Positions 8,361-15,903 of a stretch of 64,000 bases of DNA are shown here, piece by piece. The stretch comes from Actinocatenispora rupis (lineage in GTDB: Bacteria; Actinomycetota; Actinomycetes; Mycobacteriales; Micromonosporaceae). The position numbers and the translations under genes are program-made. The notes below the pieces were generated by a model. It had not been told where the DNA came from and did no database searches. It saw only the letters and a list, made by a program, of their open reading frames with translations. The stretch lies in NCBI RefSeq assembly GCF_016861975.1, contig NZ_BOMB01000047.1:24320-88319 (forward strand), read 5' to 3'. How positions within the stretch are numbered: the first letter of the stretch is position 1; the number at the start of each line of letters is the position of its first letter.

Positions 8361-9029
8361 ATGACACGGGAGGGTGCCGCGCCGGTGGCGCGACGGGTGC
8401 TGTTGCTGGCGTACCTGGTGTGCGCGGTCGTCGACCTTTTCGCCGTCGCCACGTCGAACGTCGAGCTGGAACGGCTCGCGAAGCCGCTGCTGATGCCGAT
8501 CCTCGCCGGGTACCTGCTGGTCCGGGTCGGCGCCCGCCGCTCGGTGTGGCTGGTCGTGGTGTCGCTGGCGTTCGCGTGCGGCGGCGACATCGCGCTGCTC
8601 GGCAGCGGCGGGGTGTGGTTCGGCGTCGGCATGGCGCTGTTCGCGGTGACCCACCTGTGCTACGTGGCGACGTTCGTCCGGATGGGTGCGCTGCGCGGGC
8701 TGCGCCGCCGCTTCTGGATCCCCGCGGCGTACGCGGTGGCCTGGGTCGTCCTGGTCCTCGTCGTACGCCCGCGCGTGTCGCTGGTGTTCCTCGTCGCGCT
8801 CGCCGCGTACGGGCTGCTGCTGTTCGCGATGGGCTCGACCGCGGCCGCCGTGGACACGCTGCTCGGGCTGGGCGCGCTGCTGTTCGTCGTCTCCGACGTC
8901 CTGAACGGGCTGGGCGCCGGCGGGCTGGCGATGCCGGGCCACGACCTGGTCGTGATGGCCACGTACATCCTGGGGCAGGCCGCGATCGTCGTCCGCCTCG
9001 CCACCCTCACCCTGCGCCGCGCCCGCTGA
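8361..9029 (+). CDS. YhhN family membrane protein (lysoplasmalogenase-like)
   Basis: A 222-residue polytopic membrane protein with about seven to eight hydrophobic helices. It has the YhhN pattern: KPLLMPILAGYLL early, FACGGDIALLG in helix 3 and the late SDVLNGLGAGG. Characterised relatives (TMEM86) hydrolyse the vinyl-ether bond of lysoplasmalogen, but the bacterial substrate is often unknown. ATG 8361 has no Shine-Dalgarno. A TAAGCT hexamer about 8 nt upstream suggests a leaderless transcript. It is monocistronic and is followed by decayed DNA. Confidence 0.8.
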   Translation: MTREGAAPVARRVLLLAYLVCAVVDLFAVATSNVELERLAKPLLMPILAGYLLVRVGARRSVWLVVVSLAFACGGDIALLGSGGVWFGVGMALFAVTHLCYVATFVRMGALRGLRRRFWIPAAYAVAWVVLVLVVRPRVSLVFLVALAAYGLLLFAMGSTAAAVDTLLGLGALLFVVSDVLNGLGAGGLAMPGHDLVVMATYILGQAAIVVRLATLTLRRAR

Positions 9030-9062
9030 CCACACCGTGGCCGGCACCACCGGGCAAGGTCC

Positions 9063-9170
9063 TTCCTCACCGGCTGCACCGCGATCTGCCTGTTCACCCC
9101 TGCACTCGACATCGTCGTCCTCGCCCTGCGCACCACCGAACTCCGCTCACCGGGTACCACCCACCGGTGA
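9063..9170 (+). pseudogene. Relic: last 35 codons of an MFS transporter gene
   Basis: The frame reads FLTGCTAICL and ends LALRTTELRSP...THR before TGA 9168-9170. It matches the last codons of the MFS relic at 11047-11765 and aligns with it over about 150 bp (9061-9213 against 11660-11800). Nothing upstream encodes the rest of a transporter, so this is a leftover of a duplication or deletion. Just downstream, minus-strand codons such as CRYLAVDAEDLSGTGAV look like the end of a lost convergent gene. Confidence 0.6.
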
Positions 9171-9213
9171 CCGCACCGGTTCCGCTCAGGTCCTCGGCAT
9201 CGACGGCGAGGTA

Positions 9214-9753
9214 CCGGCAGCCCGCGTCACCGATCACGTCGACCACGCGGTGAAGCAGATCGGCCCGCCGGGATAGGCCAACCGCGCGTCGACCGAGACG
9301 AAGGCACAGCCACCCGGGTGGTCATCCCGTTGCGGTCGGTGGCATGTAGTGGGACGGCCTCGGATCGGTGCCGCAGTTCTCCCGACCTGTGTGAGCGCGT
9401 GAAGGCTGTCGTTCCGCCCGGTCCGACGTTCGGTTCGATCGGAGCGTTCGGGTGGCCAGTCGCGGTCGGTAACTGCCTCGCGTTCGGGGGTATCGAGCGG
9501 TGGGCGCTCGACTTGGTTGCTCGGTGGGTGCTCCGGCAACACTGCCGCTGGTTGCCGCAGCCTGCCGACCTGCTCACAGAGCTGCGGACTTTTAATCCGC
9601 AGGTTGCGATCGTGGGCCTCCTGTGTTTCATGCCTGACGTGCGGCTACTCCTCTCGAAGGGGCTGGGTCTCAGAAGCGAGCGCCCTCTGAGGTCAGACAG
9701 TGACCGCAGGGCCCCCTAGCGTGGGTGGTCCACGACAACGAGGGGGCACCGCG
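9214..9753. other. Non-coding decayed stretch with tRNA-Lys fragment
   Basis: No convincing gene here. The GC content is visibly lower than around it and the codon pattern of the host is absent. A tRNA-Lys anticodon arm lies at 9572-9608 (separate entry). The minus strand holds fragments such as HPGGCAFVSVDAR that shift frame, consistent with a dead gene. The 3' end carries the ribosome binding site GAGGGGG of the next gene. Confidence 0.5.
9572..9608 (+). pseudogene. tRNA-Lys(UUU) fragment (D stem, anticodon arm)
   Basis: GCGGA (9584-9588), the seven-base loop CTTTTAA with anticodon TTT (9589-9595), and TCCGC (9596-9600) form a perfect anticodon arm. AGGTTGCG follows, as in actinomycete tRNA-Lys variable and T-stem DNA. 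Upstream GCTC-ACA-GAGC resembles a D stem with a shortened loop. The GTTCGA T loop, acceptor stem and CCA region are missing, so it is not a working tRNA. Confidence 0.5.
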
Positions 9754-10278
9754 ATGAGCACCGAGACCCTGACCGGCGAGCGCGCCGATCAGCTGGCCGT
9801 CTTGGGCAAGGCCCGACACCTCCTACGCCTCACCACCCGCGACCTGACCGACGAGCAGGTCGCCCGGCGCACCACCGTCAGCGAACTGTGCCTCGGCGGC
9901 TTGATCAAGCACGTCGCCACGGTCGAGGAGCGCTGGGCCGACTTCGCCGTCCGGGGCGCGGTGGCGATGCCCGACTACAGCGCCATGACCGAGGCCGACT
10001 TCGCCCGCTGGGGTGACCAGTTCAGGATGCTGCCCGGCGAGACCCTGGGGGCCGTACTGGAGCGCTACGCCGAGGTGGCCCGCCGCACTGACGAGCTCGT
10101 CGCCACCCTGCCCGATCTGGACGTCCGGCACGACCTGCCGAAGGCGCCGTGGCACGAGCCCGGCAGCAGTTGGTCGGTACGCCAGGTGCTGATGACCATC
10201 GTGGCCGAGACGTCGCAGCACGCCGGCCACGCCGACATCATCCGCGAGTCCCTGGACGGCGCGAAGACCACGGGGTGA
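9754..10278 (+). CDS. DinB/DUF664 family protein
   Basis: A 174-residue DinB-like protein, second of the family in the window. Histidines in GLIKHVATVEERW and in SQHAGHADII give the expected metal triad. ATG 9754 is preceded by GAGGGGG with suitable spacing, which excludes the longer frame from 9700. It is intact within an otherwise decayed region. The function is probably thiol-dependent modification of a small molecule. The substrate is unknown and no neighbour suggests one. Confidence 0.8.
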   Translation: MSTETLTGERADQLAVLGKARHLLRLTTRDLTDEQVARRTTVSELCLGGLIKHVATVEERWADFAVRGAVAMPDYSAMTEADFARWGDQFRMLPGETLGAVLERYAEVARRTDELVATLPDLDVRHDLPKAPWHEPGSSWSVRQVLMTIVAETSQHAGHADIIRESLDGAKTTG

Positions 10279-10658
10279 CCGCTCCGGTCACGCGCTGCCG
10301 GTAGCTCTGGGAGCCTGCTGTGCTCGGGCGAGGCGTATCACTGCAGGGTGGTGTGGACCGCGCGAGGCTTGGCCTCACTGGTCTGTACCGGTCGGGCTCG
10401 CCGCTCCTCTGGATCCCGTCCTGGATCCCGTCCGCAGCACGGGAAACCGGGACGCTACGCACAGGCGCTGTGGCCATACCGACGCCAGATGTTTCCCTCC
10501 CCGGCGTCCGAACCTCCTCGTCCGGGAGACAGCATGCCGCAGCGTGGCGCGCGGTCTCGCCAGCGCGGTGCAAGTGGCCCAGCCTGTGCACCGGCTCGCG
10601 GGGGAGCACCGCGGCGCACAGCGGCACGCCACGCTGATCGAGTACGACCCGGCGCAGC
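10279..10658. other. Stretch with no recognisable gene
   Basis: Short overlapping frames on both strands, none with family features, a good ribosome binding site or sustained third-position GC bias. A 75-codon plus frame from 10544 (QVAQPVHRLAGEHRG, then YDPAQLTTRCWYAF) looks protein-like in part and could be the end of a lost gene. Confidence 0.4.
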
Positions 10659-10886
10659 TCACGACCCGGTGCTGGTACGCGTTCGACGCGGTCGCCTGGG
10701 TCGAGGCACACGAGTGGGCACTGCCGGTGCGCTCCGCCCGCATCCGGCGGAGGCACCGTCGTCCTCGCTGACCGGGAGCCGGTCACGTCGGTGTTGGACG
10801 ACGCCCACGGTCGCGACGACACCGATGCTCAGCAGCAGGATCGCAGCGAGTGCCGCGAGGCCGAACCACCACCACGTCGGTGCCAT
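10659..10886 (-). CDS. Possible small single-span membrane protein
   Basis: A 75-residue frame starting MAPTWWWFGLAALAAILLL. One hydrophobic helix spans about residues 5-31, followed by a basic, Arg- and Pro-rich tail (QHRRDRLPVSEDDG). No strong Shine-Dalgarno is seen and no homologue comes to mind. It lies in the decayed region, so it may be a real small membrane protein, the N-terminus of a truncated gene, or chance. It is reported because the hydrophobic segment is unusually clean for such DNA. Confidence 0.3.
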   Translation of the reverse strand: MAPTWWWFGLAALAAILLLSIGVVATVGVVQHRRDRLPVSEDDGASAGCGRSAPAVPTRVPRPRRPRRTRTSTGS

Positions 10887-11046
10887 GTTCCCATCGTGCA
10901 GGCCGCGCGGCGCGGTCGACCTCGGGAGAATCGGTACGACGTGGGCGTGTTCGGCGCGGCATTCCCGCCGGATGGCCCATGTCTCTTCACGGCTTCGATC
11001 GTTGCGCTCCCGGCCGGAACCTCGGCACGATGCCCGGACGCGCGCC

Positions 11047-11765
11047 GGCGGCGTGGTCGCCGACCGGTTCGGGCCGCGCAGGGTCGCCGTGGCCGGCGAC
11101 GCCACCCGCTGCCTGGTGATCGGCGCCGTGGCTGCGGCCATCCTGCTGACCTCACCCGGCGTGGGGCTGCTCATCGGGCTTGCGGTGATCTTCGGTGTTG
11201 TCGACGCGCTGTTCGTGCCCGCGGTGGGTGCGCTGCCTCCACGCATGACTACCCCGGGGCAGCTTGCTCGGGTGCAAGGAATGCGCGGGCTGTCGATCCG
11301 CATCAGCAACGCTGTCGGCCCGCTGCTGGCCGGGGTCGTTCCGGCCGCGGGCGGCTCGGGCGGAGCATTCATCGCGGCTAGTGTCCTGTTCGCGTTGTCG
11401 CTGCTCCTGCTGCTGACGGTACGCACCACCGTACGGCCGGCCGATCACGGGGCCGTGCGGTCGGTCGATCGCGGGGCGGCCTGGCGCGGACTGGGCGACG
11501 GGCTGCGCTACCTGCGCCACCACCGGGTTCTGGCCCCGCTGGTCGCGGTGATCGGCTTGAGCGAGATGTGTTTCAGCGGTCCGGTCGCCCTCGGACTGGT
11601 GGCGTTGGCCCACGAACGCGGCTGGGGCGCAGCGGGCATGGGATGGATCGCCGCCGCCTTCTTCACCGGCTGCGCCGGGATCTGCCTGACCGCCGCTGCA
11701 CTCGGCATCATCGTCCCGCCCTGCGCACCGCCGAACTCCGCTCGCCGGATACCACCCACCGGTGA
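11047..11765 (+). pseudogene. MFS transporter relic, 5' truncated and frameshifted
   Basis: From 11047 the frame reads GGVVADRFGPRRVAVAGD, the conserved loop after helix 2 of an MFS permease, and continues through several helices to GWIAAAFFTGCAGICL. About 60-70 N-terminal residues, including helices 1-2, are missing upstream. Near 11714-11717 one base is lost relative to the related relic at 9063-9170. The true ending LRTAELRSPDTTHR and stop at 11763-11765 therefore lie in another frame. This is a dead transporter, probably of the DHA-like exporter class. Confidence 0.7.
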
Positions 11766-11810
11766 CCGCACCGGTCCTCGGCGTCGACGGTGAGGTACCG
11801 GGACGGACTT

Positions 11811-12179
11811 CTACCTGTTCTTGGTCGCCGTCAGCACCACCATCGGGGCACCGGCGACCCACTCCTCAACCGAGTACGGCTGCTCCGCGTACCAAGGCTG
11901 AAGGCGGAATGCCTCGGCCGCGATACGGCAACGCTTCGCCTGATCAGTCACCTCCGCGGCCGCGACTTCGACGTCACGATCAGGGTTGCGGAGGTGCAGC
12001 ACCGCCCAGGAGCAGGCCCGCAGATTCGCGAGCCAATTGCGGGCGCCAGGCGTCCCGGTTATCACCATCTCGCCGTCAACCGTCACGTACCAGATCTCCA
12101 CGCGTCGGCGCTGGCCACTTCGGCGGCCCACGGTGCTCAGGTCGCATGTGCCTGTTGGCGGGATCTCGCCTGCTTCCAC
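11811..12179 (-). CDS. Deazaflavin (F420)-dependent nitroreductase-like protein
   Basis: A 122-residue protein of the DUF385/Ddn split beta-barrel family, which uses F420 in actinomycetes. Typical features are TVGRRSGQRRRVEIWYVTVDGEMVI near the N-terminus and the TPGARNWLANLRA segment, followed by LHLRNPDRDVEVAA. Substrates are usually unknown. The GTG 12179 start has no Shine-Dalgarno but a TAGACT hexamer 6 nt upstream, so it is probably leaderless. It is shorter at the N-terminus than many relatives. It converges with the MFS relic. Confidence 0.75.
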   Translation of the reverse strand: MEAGEIPPTGTCDLSTVGRRSGQRRRVEIWYVTVDGEMVITGTPGARNWLANLRACSWAVLHLRNPDRDVEVAAAEVTDQAKRCRIAAEAFRLQPWYAEQPYSVEEWVAGAPMVVLTATKNR

Positions 12180-12649
12180 GGCGACAGTCTACGAGGCGGG
12201 AAAGATCGGAGAATTGGTTCCGCTGTCAACGACGTCCTGGCCAGCAACAGCCCGGCCGACCGCGGATCTGGTGACCGTCAGGGGTGCCCGGGCGGCGACC
12301 GCATACGGCGAGTACGTCGCCGGCGAGATCGCTGGAGACGTCTCGGACGGCGATCGCAGGCTCCTCGGCTGACACCGATACGCGGCGGCGCGTGATCAGG
12401 CTGAGCGGGCCTACTGACGGCCACGGCGGTCGGCTGCGGGGAACGTCCTCTGCCGCGCCGCGATGCCGGGTACGCCACGCCCACTCCCAGCACCGCACAG
12501 GCGTCGGGCGGCGCTGGGAACGGGCCATGGCAGGTGTCGGACGGCGCGCGGCCCCTCGTGGCTGGCGGAGACTCAGGTTCGCACCGGACCGGAAGGCGCT
12601 CGTGCCGACAACCGCGACGGGCTCGCCGCAGCGGATCCGGCCTTGCCCG
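12180..12649. other. Stretch with no recognisable gene
   Basis: 470 bp with only short frames in all six directions and no family motif. The plus frame ending at 12372 (YGEYVAGEIAGDVSDGDRRLLG) has some codon bias and might be the end of a lost gene. Nothing else can be supported. Confidence 0.4.
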
Positions 12650-13480
12650 TCAGGCGACGAAGCTGGCTACGGGGCGGTGTGCGACGTGGTGGGCTGGTCG
12701 GGACAGGTAGAACACGGAGTGGTACCAGCCGTCGGCTTCCAGCCCGGTCGGGTCGACGCCGGCCCGGGCCAGGGCGTCCAGCGTGCTGCGCCGCTCCCGG
12801 TCGTCGAAGAACCGCCGCTGCTTGAAGGTACGACCCTCCAGCTGCTCGGTCACCAGACCGTACCGGTCGAGGACGGCGGCGATCGCGTCGTATCCGACGG
12901 TACGCAGCGTGAAGGCTGCCACCCAGGGCGGGTCGTCACGGCAGCCCAGCAGCCGTTCGAACGTCTGGCTGGTGATGTACCCGACGCCACCGGTGACGGT
13001 GACCAGGTCGGCGTCGGCCGCGGAGGCGCGCAGCTTGTCGCTGGCGGTACGGTCCTCCAGGTTTTCGGCGAAGGCCGCGTCGAGCAGCCCGGCCCGGATC
13101 GCGTACCGGACGGCGGGTGCGGACGCGTCCACCCCGACGACCCGCGTGCGGTGTGGCCGGCGCCGCGCCGCGAAGTACTCCTGGTCGGCGTCGACCAGCT
13201 CGTCCGGGGACAGCTCGGCCAGGTCCGGGTCGGCGTAGCGGTGCCGCAGGTCGGCAAGGGTGACGTCGTGGTTGAGCAGCGCGGCGGTCAGTCCGTACGA
13301 GGAGCACAGGTCCAGCACGGTGACATGGCGGCCGTCGCGGGCCAGCGCCGCGGCCAGCCGGCGGAACACCGCGGATCCGTGCGTGGGGATCTGGTAGTCG
13401 AGGGGACCCAGCGTTGCGAAGTACGCGCGGGGATCCGGTTGGCGGTAGATCTCGTCGAAGCTCGTCTTGTCCCAGCTCAC
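12650..13480 (-). CDS. Class I SAM-dependent methyltransferase-like protein
   Basis: A 276-residue protein with a Rossmann-type methyltransferase core. VTVLDLCSSYGLTAALLN takes the place of motif I, RVVGVDASAPAVRYA that of motif II, and DADLVTVTGGVGYITSQTFERLL that of motif IV. The usual GxGxG is replaced by CSSYG, so SAM binding is likely but not certain. The first conserved residues are SWDKTSFDEIYRQPDPRAYF. GTG 13480 was chosen for that reason, with AAGGGA upstream at a longer than ideal spacing. The target molecule is unknown. No operon partner. Confidence 0.65.
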   Translation of the reverse strand: MSWDKTSFDEIYRQPDPRAYFATLGPLDYQIPTHGSAVFRRLAAALARDGRHVTVLDLCSSYGLTAALLNHDVTLADLRHRYADPDLAELSPDELVDADQEYFAARRRPHRTRVVGVDASAPAVRYAIRAGLLDAAFAENLEDRTASDKLRASAADADLVTVTGGVGYITSQTFERLLGCRDDPPWVAAFTLRTVGYDAIAAVLDRYGLVTEQLEGRTFKQRRFFDDRERRSTLDALARAGVDPTGLEADGWYHSVFYLSRPAHHVAHRPVASFVA

Positions 13481-13739
13481 CAGGGGGTGATCCCTTCGCT
13501 CAGCGGCACGGTGGAATTCGGGTGGCCGGCTTGTCCCGGTCTGTGTAGAGAGCCATGGGACGAACATAGGGGTAACGGCACAAATATCGGGCATTCGGTC
13601 CGACCGATTGCTCGTGTGCGGCCGTCGGGTGATGCCGGGGCCGGCGGCGGTGGCGATCACCCTGGGCGGCGCCGGCGCGGCGGCGACCGAGGCGCTGCGC
13701 GCAGTTCACGCCGTACGGCCGGCACCAGCTGGGCACACG

Positions 13740-13820
13740 GATGGCCACGGTGACCTGCTCGTGGTCGCCGACGCGGGCCTGCCGGTACCGCGGGAGGTGG
13801 AGGTCGACGGCCCGTTTCCG
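13740..13820 (+). pseudogene. Relic of an RbsD/FucU (ribose pyranase)-like gene
   Basis: One plus frame reads GHGDLLVVADAGLPVP, nearly identical to the conserved segment around residues 18-33 of D-ribose pyranase (RbsD), including the catalytic His and the Asp of VADAG. The codons before and after do not continue the family, and there is no full-length frame. It is read as a fragment of a lost gene inside 13481-13899, which otherwise holds nothing recognisable. Confidence 0.4.
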
Positions 13821-13899
13821 TGCTACCTGGACGCGAACCGCGACCGCCCGGCCGGGCCGCGCGCCTCGACACGCGAGCACCCGGCCGGGTCGTGGTCGG

Positions 13900-14532
13900 T
13901 CAGCTCGGGAGCGGTCGCCGACCGGTGATGCCGAGCAGGATCTCCTTGACCGGCGCCGGTACCGGGGTGCCGTCGCCGACCCGGACGTCGGCGTCGGTGG
14001 CGACCAGGCTGATGCCGCTCAGGTCGGTACCGAAGTAGGCCAGGTTCTTCGCCCCGGCGTGGGCCAGCACCTGCGCGATCCGCTCGGCCGGTACGGTCGG
14101 CAAGCTCAGCGCCTCGGTGATGTCCAGGCCGTGGATGACCTCGTGGCTCAGCGCGCCGGCCGCGCCGCCGCCCGGCGGCTGCCACGGGTGCCGCACGTTG
14201 TCGCGGTAGACCGCGAGCAGTTCGGCGTCGCCGAGCCGTTCGGTGGTGTCGTGCGCCTCGGCGTCGGCGTACCGGTCGAAGTCCATGCCGTACGCGGCCA
14301 GCGCTGCCTGGAACTCCTCCGCGCTGGCCATCCGGTACGGCATGGTCATGTGCGCGACCACCTCGCGTACCCGCCAGCCGGCGCACAGCGACGGCGCCGC
14401 CCACTGCTGCGGGCTCAACCCGGCGAGCAGCGCGGCCAGCCGTTCCCGTTCGGCGTACGTCTCGGCCCGCAGCATGCTCTCCTCGGCCGGCAGGGTGTCC
14501 TCCCCGGCCCGCAGGATGTCGTTCTCGGTCAT
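13900..14532 (-). CDS. Maleylpyruvate isomerase-type mycothiol-dependent protein
   Basis: A 210-residue DinB-like protein of the TIGR03083 (mycothiol-dependent maleylpyruvate isomerase N-terminal domain) group. It has the typical LAGLSPQQWAAPSLCAGW early segment, VREVVAHMTMP with a metal-binding His, and ALSHEVIHGLDITEAL carrying further His residues. Such proteins use mycothiol, the actinomycete thiol. The start ATG 14532 has AGGAGG 5 nt upstream. It lies downstream of sigJ on the same strand (52 bp gap), so it may be in the SigJ unit. Confidence 0.85.
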   Translation of the reverse strand: MTENDILRAGEDTLPAEESMLRAETYAERERLAALLAGLSPQQWAAPSLCAGWRVREVVAHMTMPYRMASAEEFQAALAAYGMDFDRYADAEAHDTTERLGDAELLAVYRDNVRHPWQPPGGGAAGALSHEVIHGLDITEALSLPTVPAERIAQVLAHAGAKNLAYFGTDLSGISLVATDADVRVGDGTPVPAPVKEILLGITGRRPLPS

Positions 14533-14584
14533 CTCGCCCTCCTGGTCGGCAGTACGCCTCTGGTACGTGCCGGGCGGGCGAAAC

Positions 14585-15538
14585 TCATCGGTGCGCGGGC
14601 AGAAACTCCGGCAGGTCGTACTCGCCGAAGCGCGTCCCGGTGCCGAGGAACGTGATCGAGTGCGTCACCAGGCCGTCGCGAACCTCCAGCGCGACGATCG
14701 CGAACGGCCGCAACGTCCCGTCCTCGGCGGGCCGGTACTGGCCGTACCCGATCGTCCCGTTCGTACGGACCGGCAGCAGCCGGTCGTCAGCGCACGCGTC
14801 CGAACCGGCGAAGACGCGCAGCACGTCGTCGCGTCCGGACAGCCACCACGCGAACGGCGGCATGGAGCTGACCGTGTCCCGGTGCAGCAGCGCCCGCAGC
14901 GCGGCCACGTCGTGCGCCTCGAACGCGGCGACGTAGCGGGCCAGCAGGTCTCGTACCGCGGGGTCGTCCGGACCGGCCACCGCACCCGGCGCCGGCCGGT
15001 GCTCGGCGAGCGTGGCCCGGGCCCGCTGCAGCGCGCTGTTGACCGCCGGTACGGACAGCTCCAGCGCCGCCGCGGTCTCGGCGGCGCTGAACGCGAACAC
15101 CTCGCGCAGCAGCAGCGCGGCCCGCTGCCGTGGCGGCAGGTGCTGCAGCGCGGCGAGAAACGCCAGCCGTACGCTCTCCCGCTGGACGGCCACATCCGCC
15201 GGATCGGCGGCGTGCACGGTGCGGCTGTCCGGCATCGGCTCCAGCCAGGCGTCGGCCGGCAGCGGCGCGCCCAGCTCACCGTCCACGGCGGCCGGTACCG
15301 GCGCGAGCAGTTCCCGCCGCCGGGCCGCGCGCAGCATGTCCAGGCAGACGTTGGTCGCGATGGCGTGCACCCAGGTGCGCAGCGACGCACGGGCCGGATC
15401 GAACCGGCCCAGTTGACGGTGCGCACGGATGACGGCCTCCTGCACGGCATCCTCGGTGTCCGCCGCCGAACCGAGCATCCGGTAGCAGTACCCGGTCAGC
15501 GGGCCGCGCAGCGCCTCGATGTCCTCGACTCCGGGCAC
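14585..15538 (-). CDS. sigJ: SigJ-type ECF sigma factor with SnoaL-like C-terminal domain
   Basis: A 317-residue ECF sigma factor. Region 2 includes YCYRMLGSAADTEDAVQEAV and LRTWVHAIATNVCLDMLRA. Region 4 includes LPPRQRAALLLREVFAFSAAETA and SVPAVNSALQRARATL. A SnoaL/NTF2-like domain follows (residues about 205-317), as in SigJ/ECF41 proteins, where it regulates activity without a classical anti-sigma factor. The frame is open far upstream into a DUF4267 relic. GTG 15538 was chosen because sigma homology begins there, with GACGAT about 8 nt upstream allowing a leaderless message. Confidence 0.85.
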   Translation of the reverse strand: MPGVEDIEALRGPLTGYCYRMLGSAADTEDAVQEAVIRAHRQLGRFDPARASLRTWVHAIATNVCLDMLRAARRRELLAPVPAAVDGELGAPLPADAWLEPMPDSRTVHAADPADVAVQRESVRLAFLAALQHLPPRQRAALLLREVFAFSAAETAAALELSVPAVNSALQRARATLAEHRPAPGAVAGPDDPAVRDLLARYVAAFEAHDVAALRALLHRDTVSSMPPFAWWLSGRDDVLRVFAGSDACADDRLLPVRTNGTIGYGQYRPAEDGTLRPFAIVALEVRDGLVTHSITFLGTGTRFGEYDLPEFLPAHR

Positions 15539-15559
15539 CCGGCCATCGTCGCACAGCGG

Positions 15560-15861
15560 CGACGTGACCTCAGCCAGGAGCACCGCGCCGAGTAGTACCG
15601 CGGCGGCGGTGCAGCCGTGTACGCCGAGGGCGGTGGACACGGATCCGCCGTTGCTCAGCACGATGAGCGTGTCGCCGGACGGGGTGACCGCGGCGGCCAG
15701 CAGTACCCAGCCGAGGGCCCGGCGGCTGGCGGTGATCAGGACGACGAGGACGACCACGCCGGACACCAGGTCCCTGAGCCCTTTGACGAGGCCGTCGGGG
15801 TGGACGGCCAGCAGTGCGCGCAGTTCCGCGGCGGGGCCGGCGGGTTCCTGTTGCGGTGATG
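15560..15861 (-). pseudogene. DUF4267-type membrane protein relic, in frame with sigJ
   Basis: The frame immediately upstream of sigJ, without any stop in between, encodes LRDLVSGVVVLVVLITASRRALGW and later TPSGDTLIVLSNGG, with hydrophobic helices. This is the conserved C-terminal two thirds of small DUF4267 membrane proteins, which often neighbour such sigma factors. No in-frame ATG or GTG and no first helix are present upstream of 15766. The start region also overlaps the 5' end of the divergent gene, so the N-terminus appears to be lost. Confidence 0.5.
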
Positions 15862-15903
15862 TCCGTCGTTGACGGGCGTGCCGCGGTGGCCGAGACTCGG
15901 GCC

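Noticed and set aside
9037..9276. A 79-residue plus-strand protein (MAGTTGQG...)
   Set aside because: It is the shifted reading of the MFS relic; the conserved ending lies in the other frame.
9572..9608. Functional tRNA-Lys gene
   Set aside because: No T loop (GTTCGA), no acceptor stem and a shortened D loop.
10348..11793. A 481-residue intact MFS protein
   Set aside because: Its first 230 codons are not transporter-like and its end is shifted out of the true frame by a one-base deletion.
9000..14000. Active mobile element
   Set aside because: No integrase, transposase, relaxase or terminal inverted repeats were seen; only relics.
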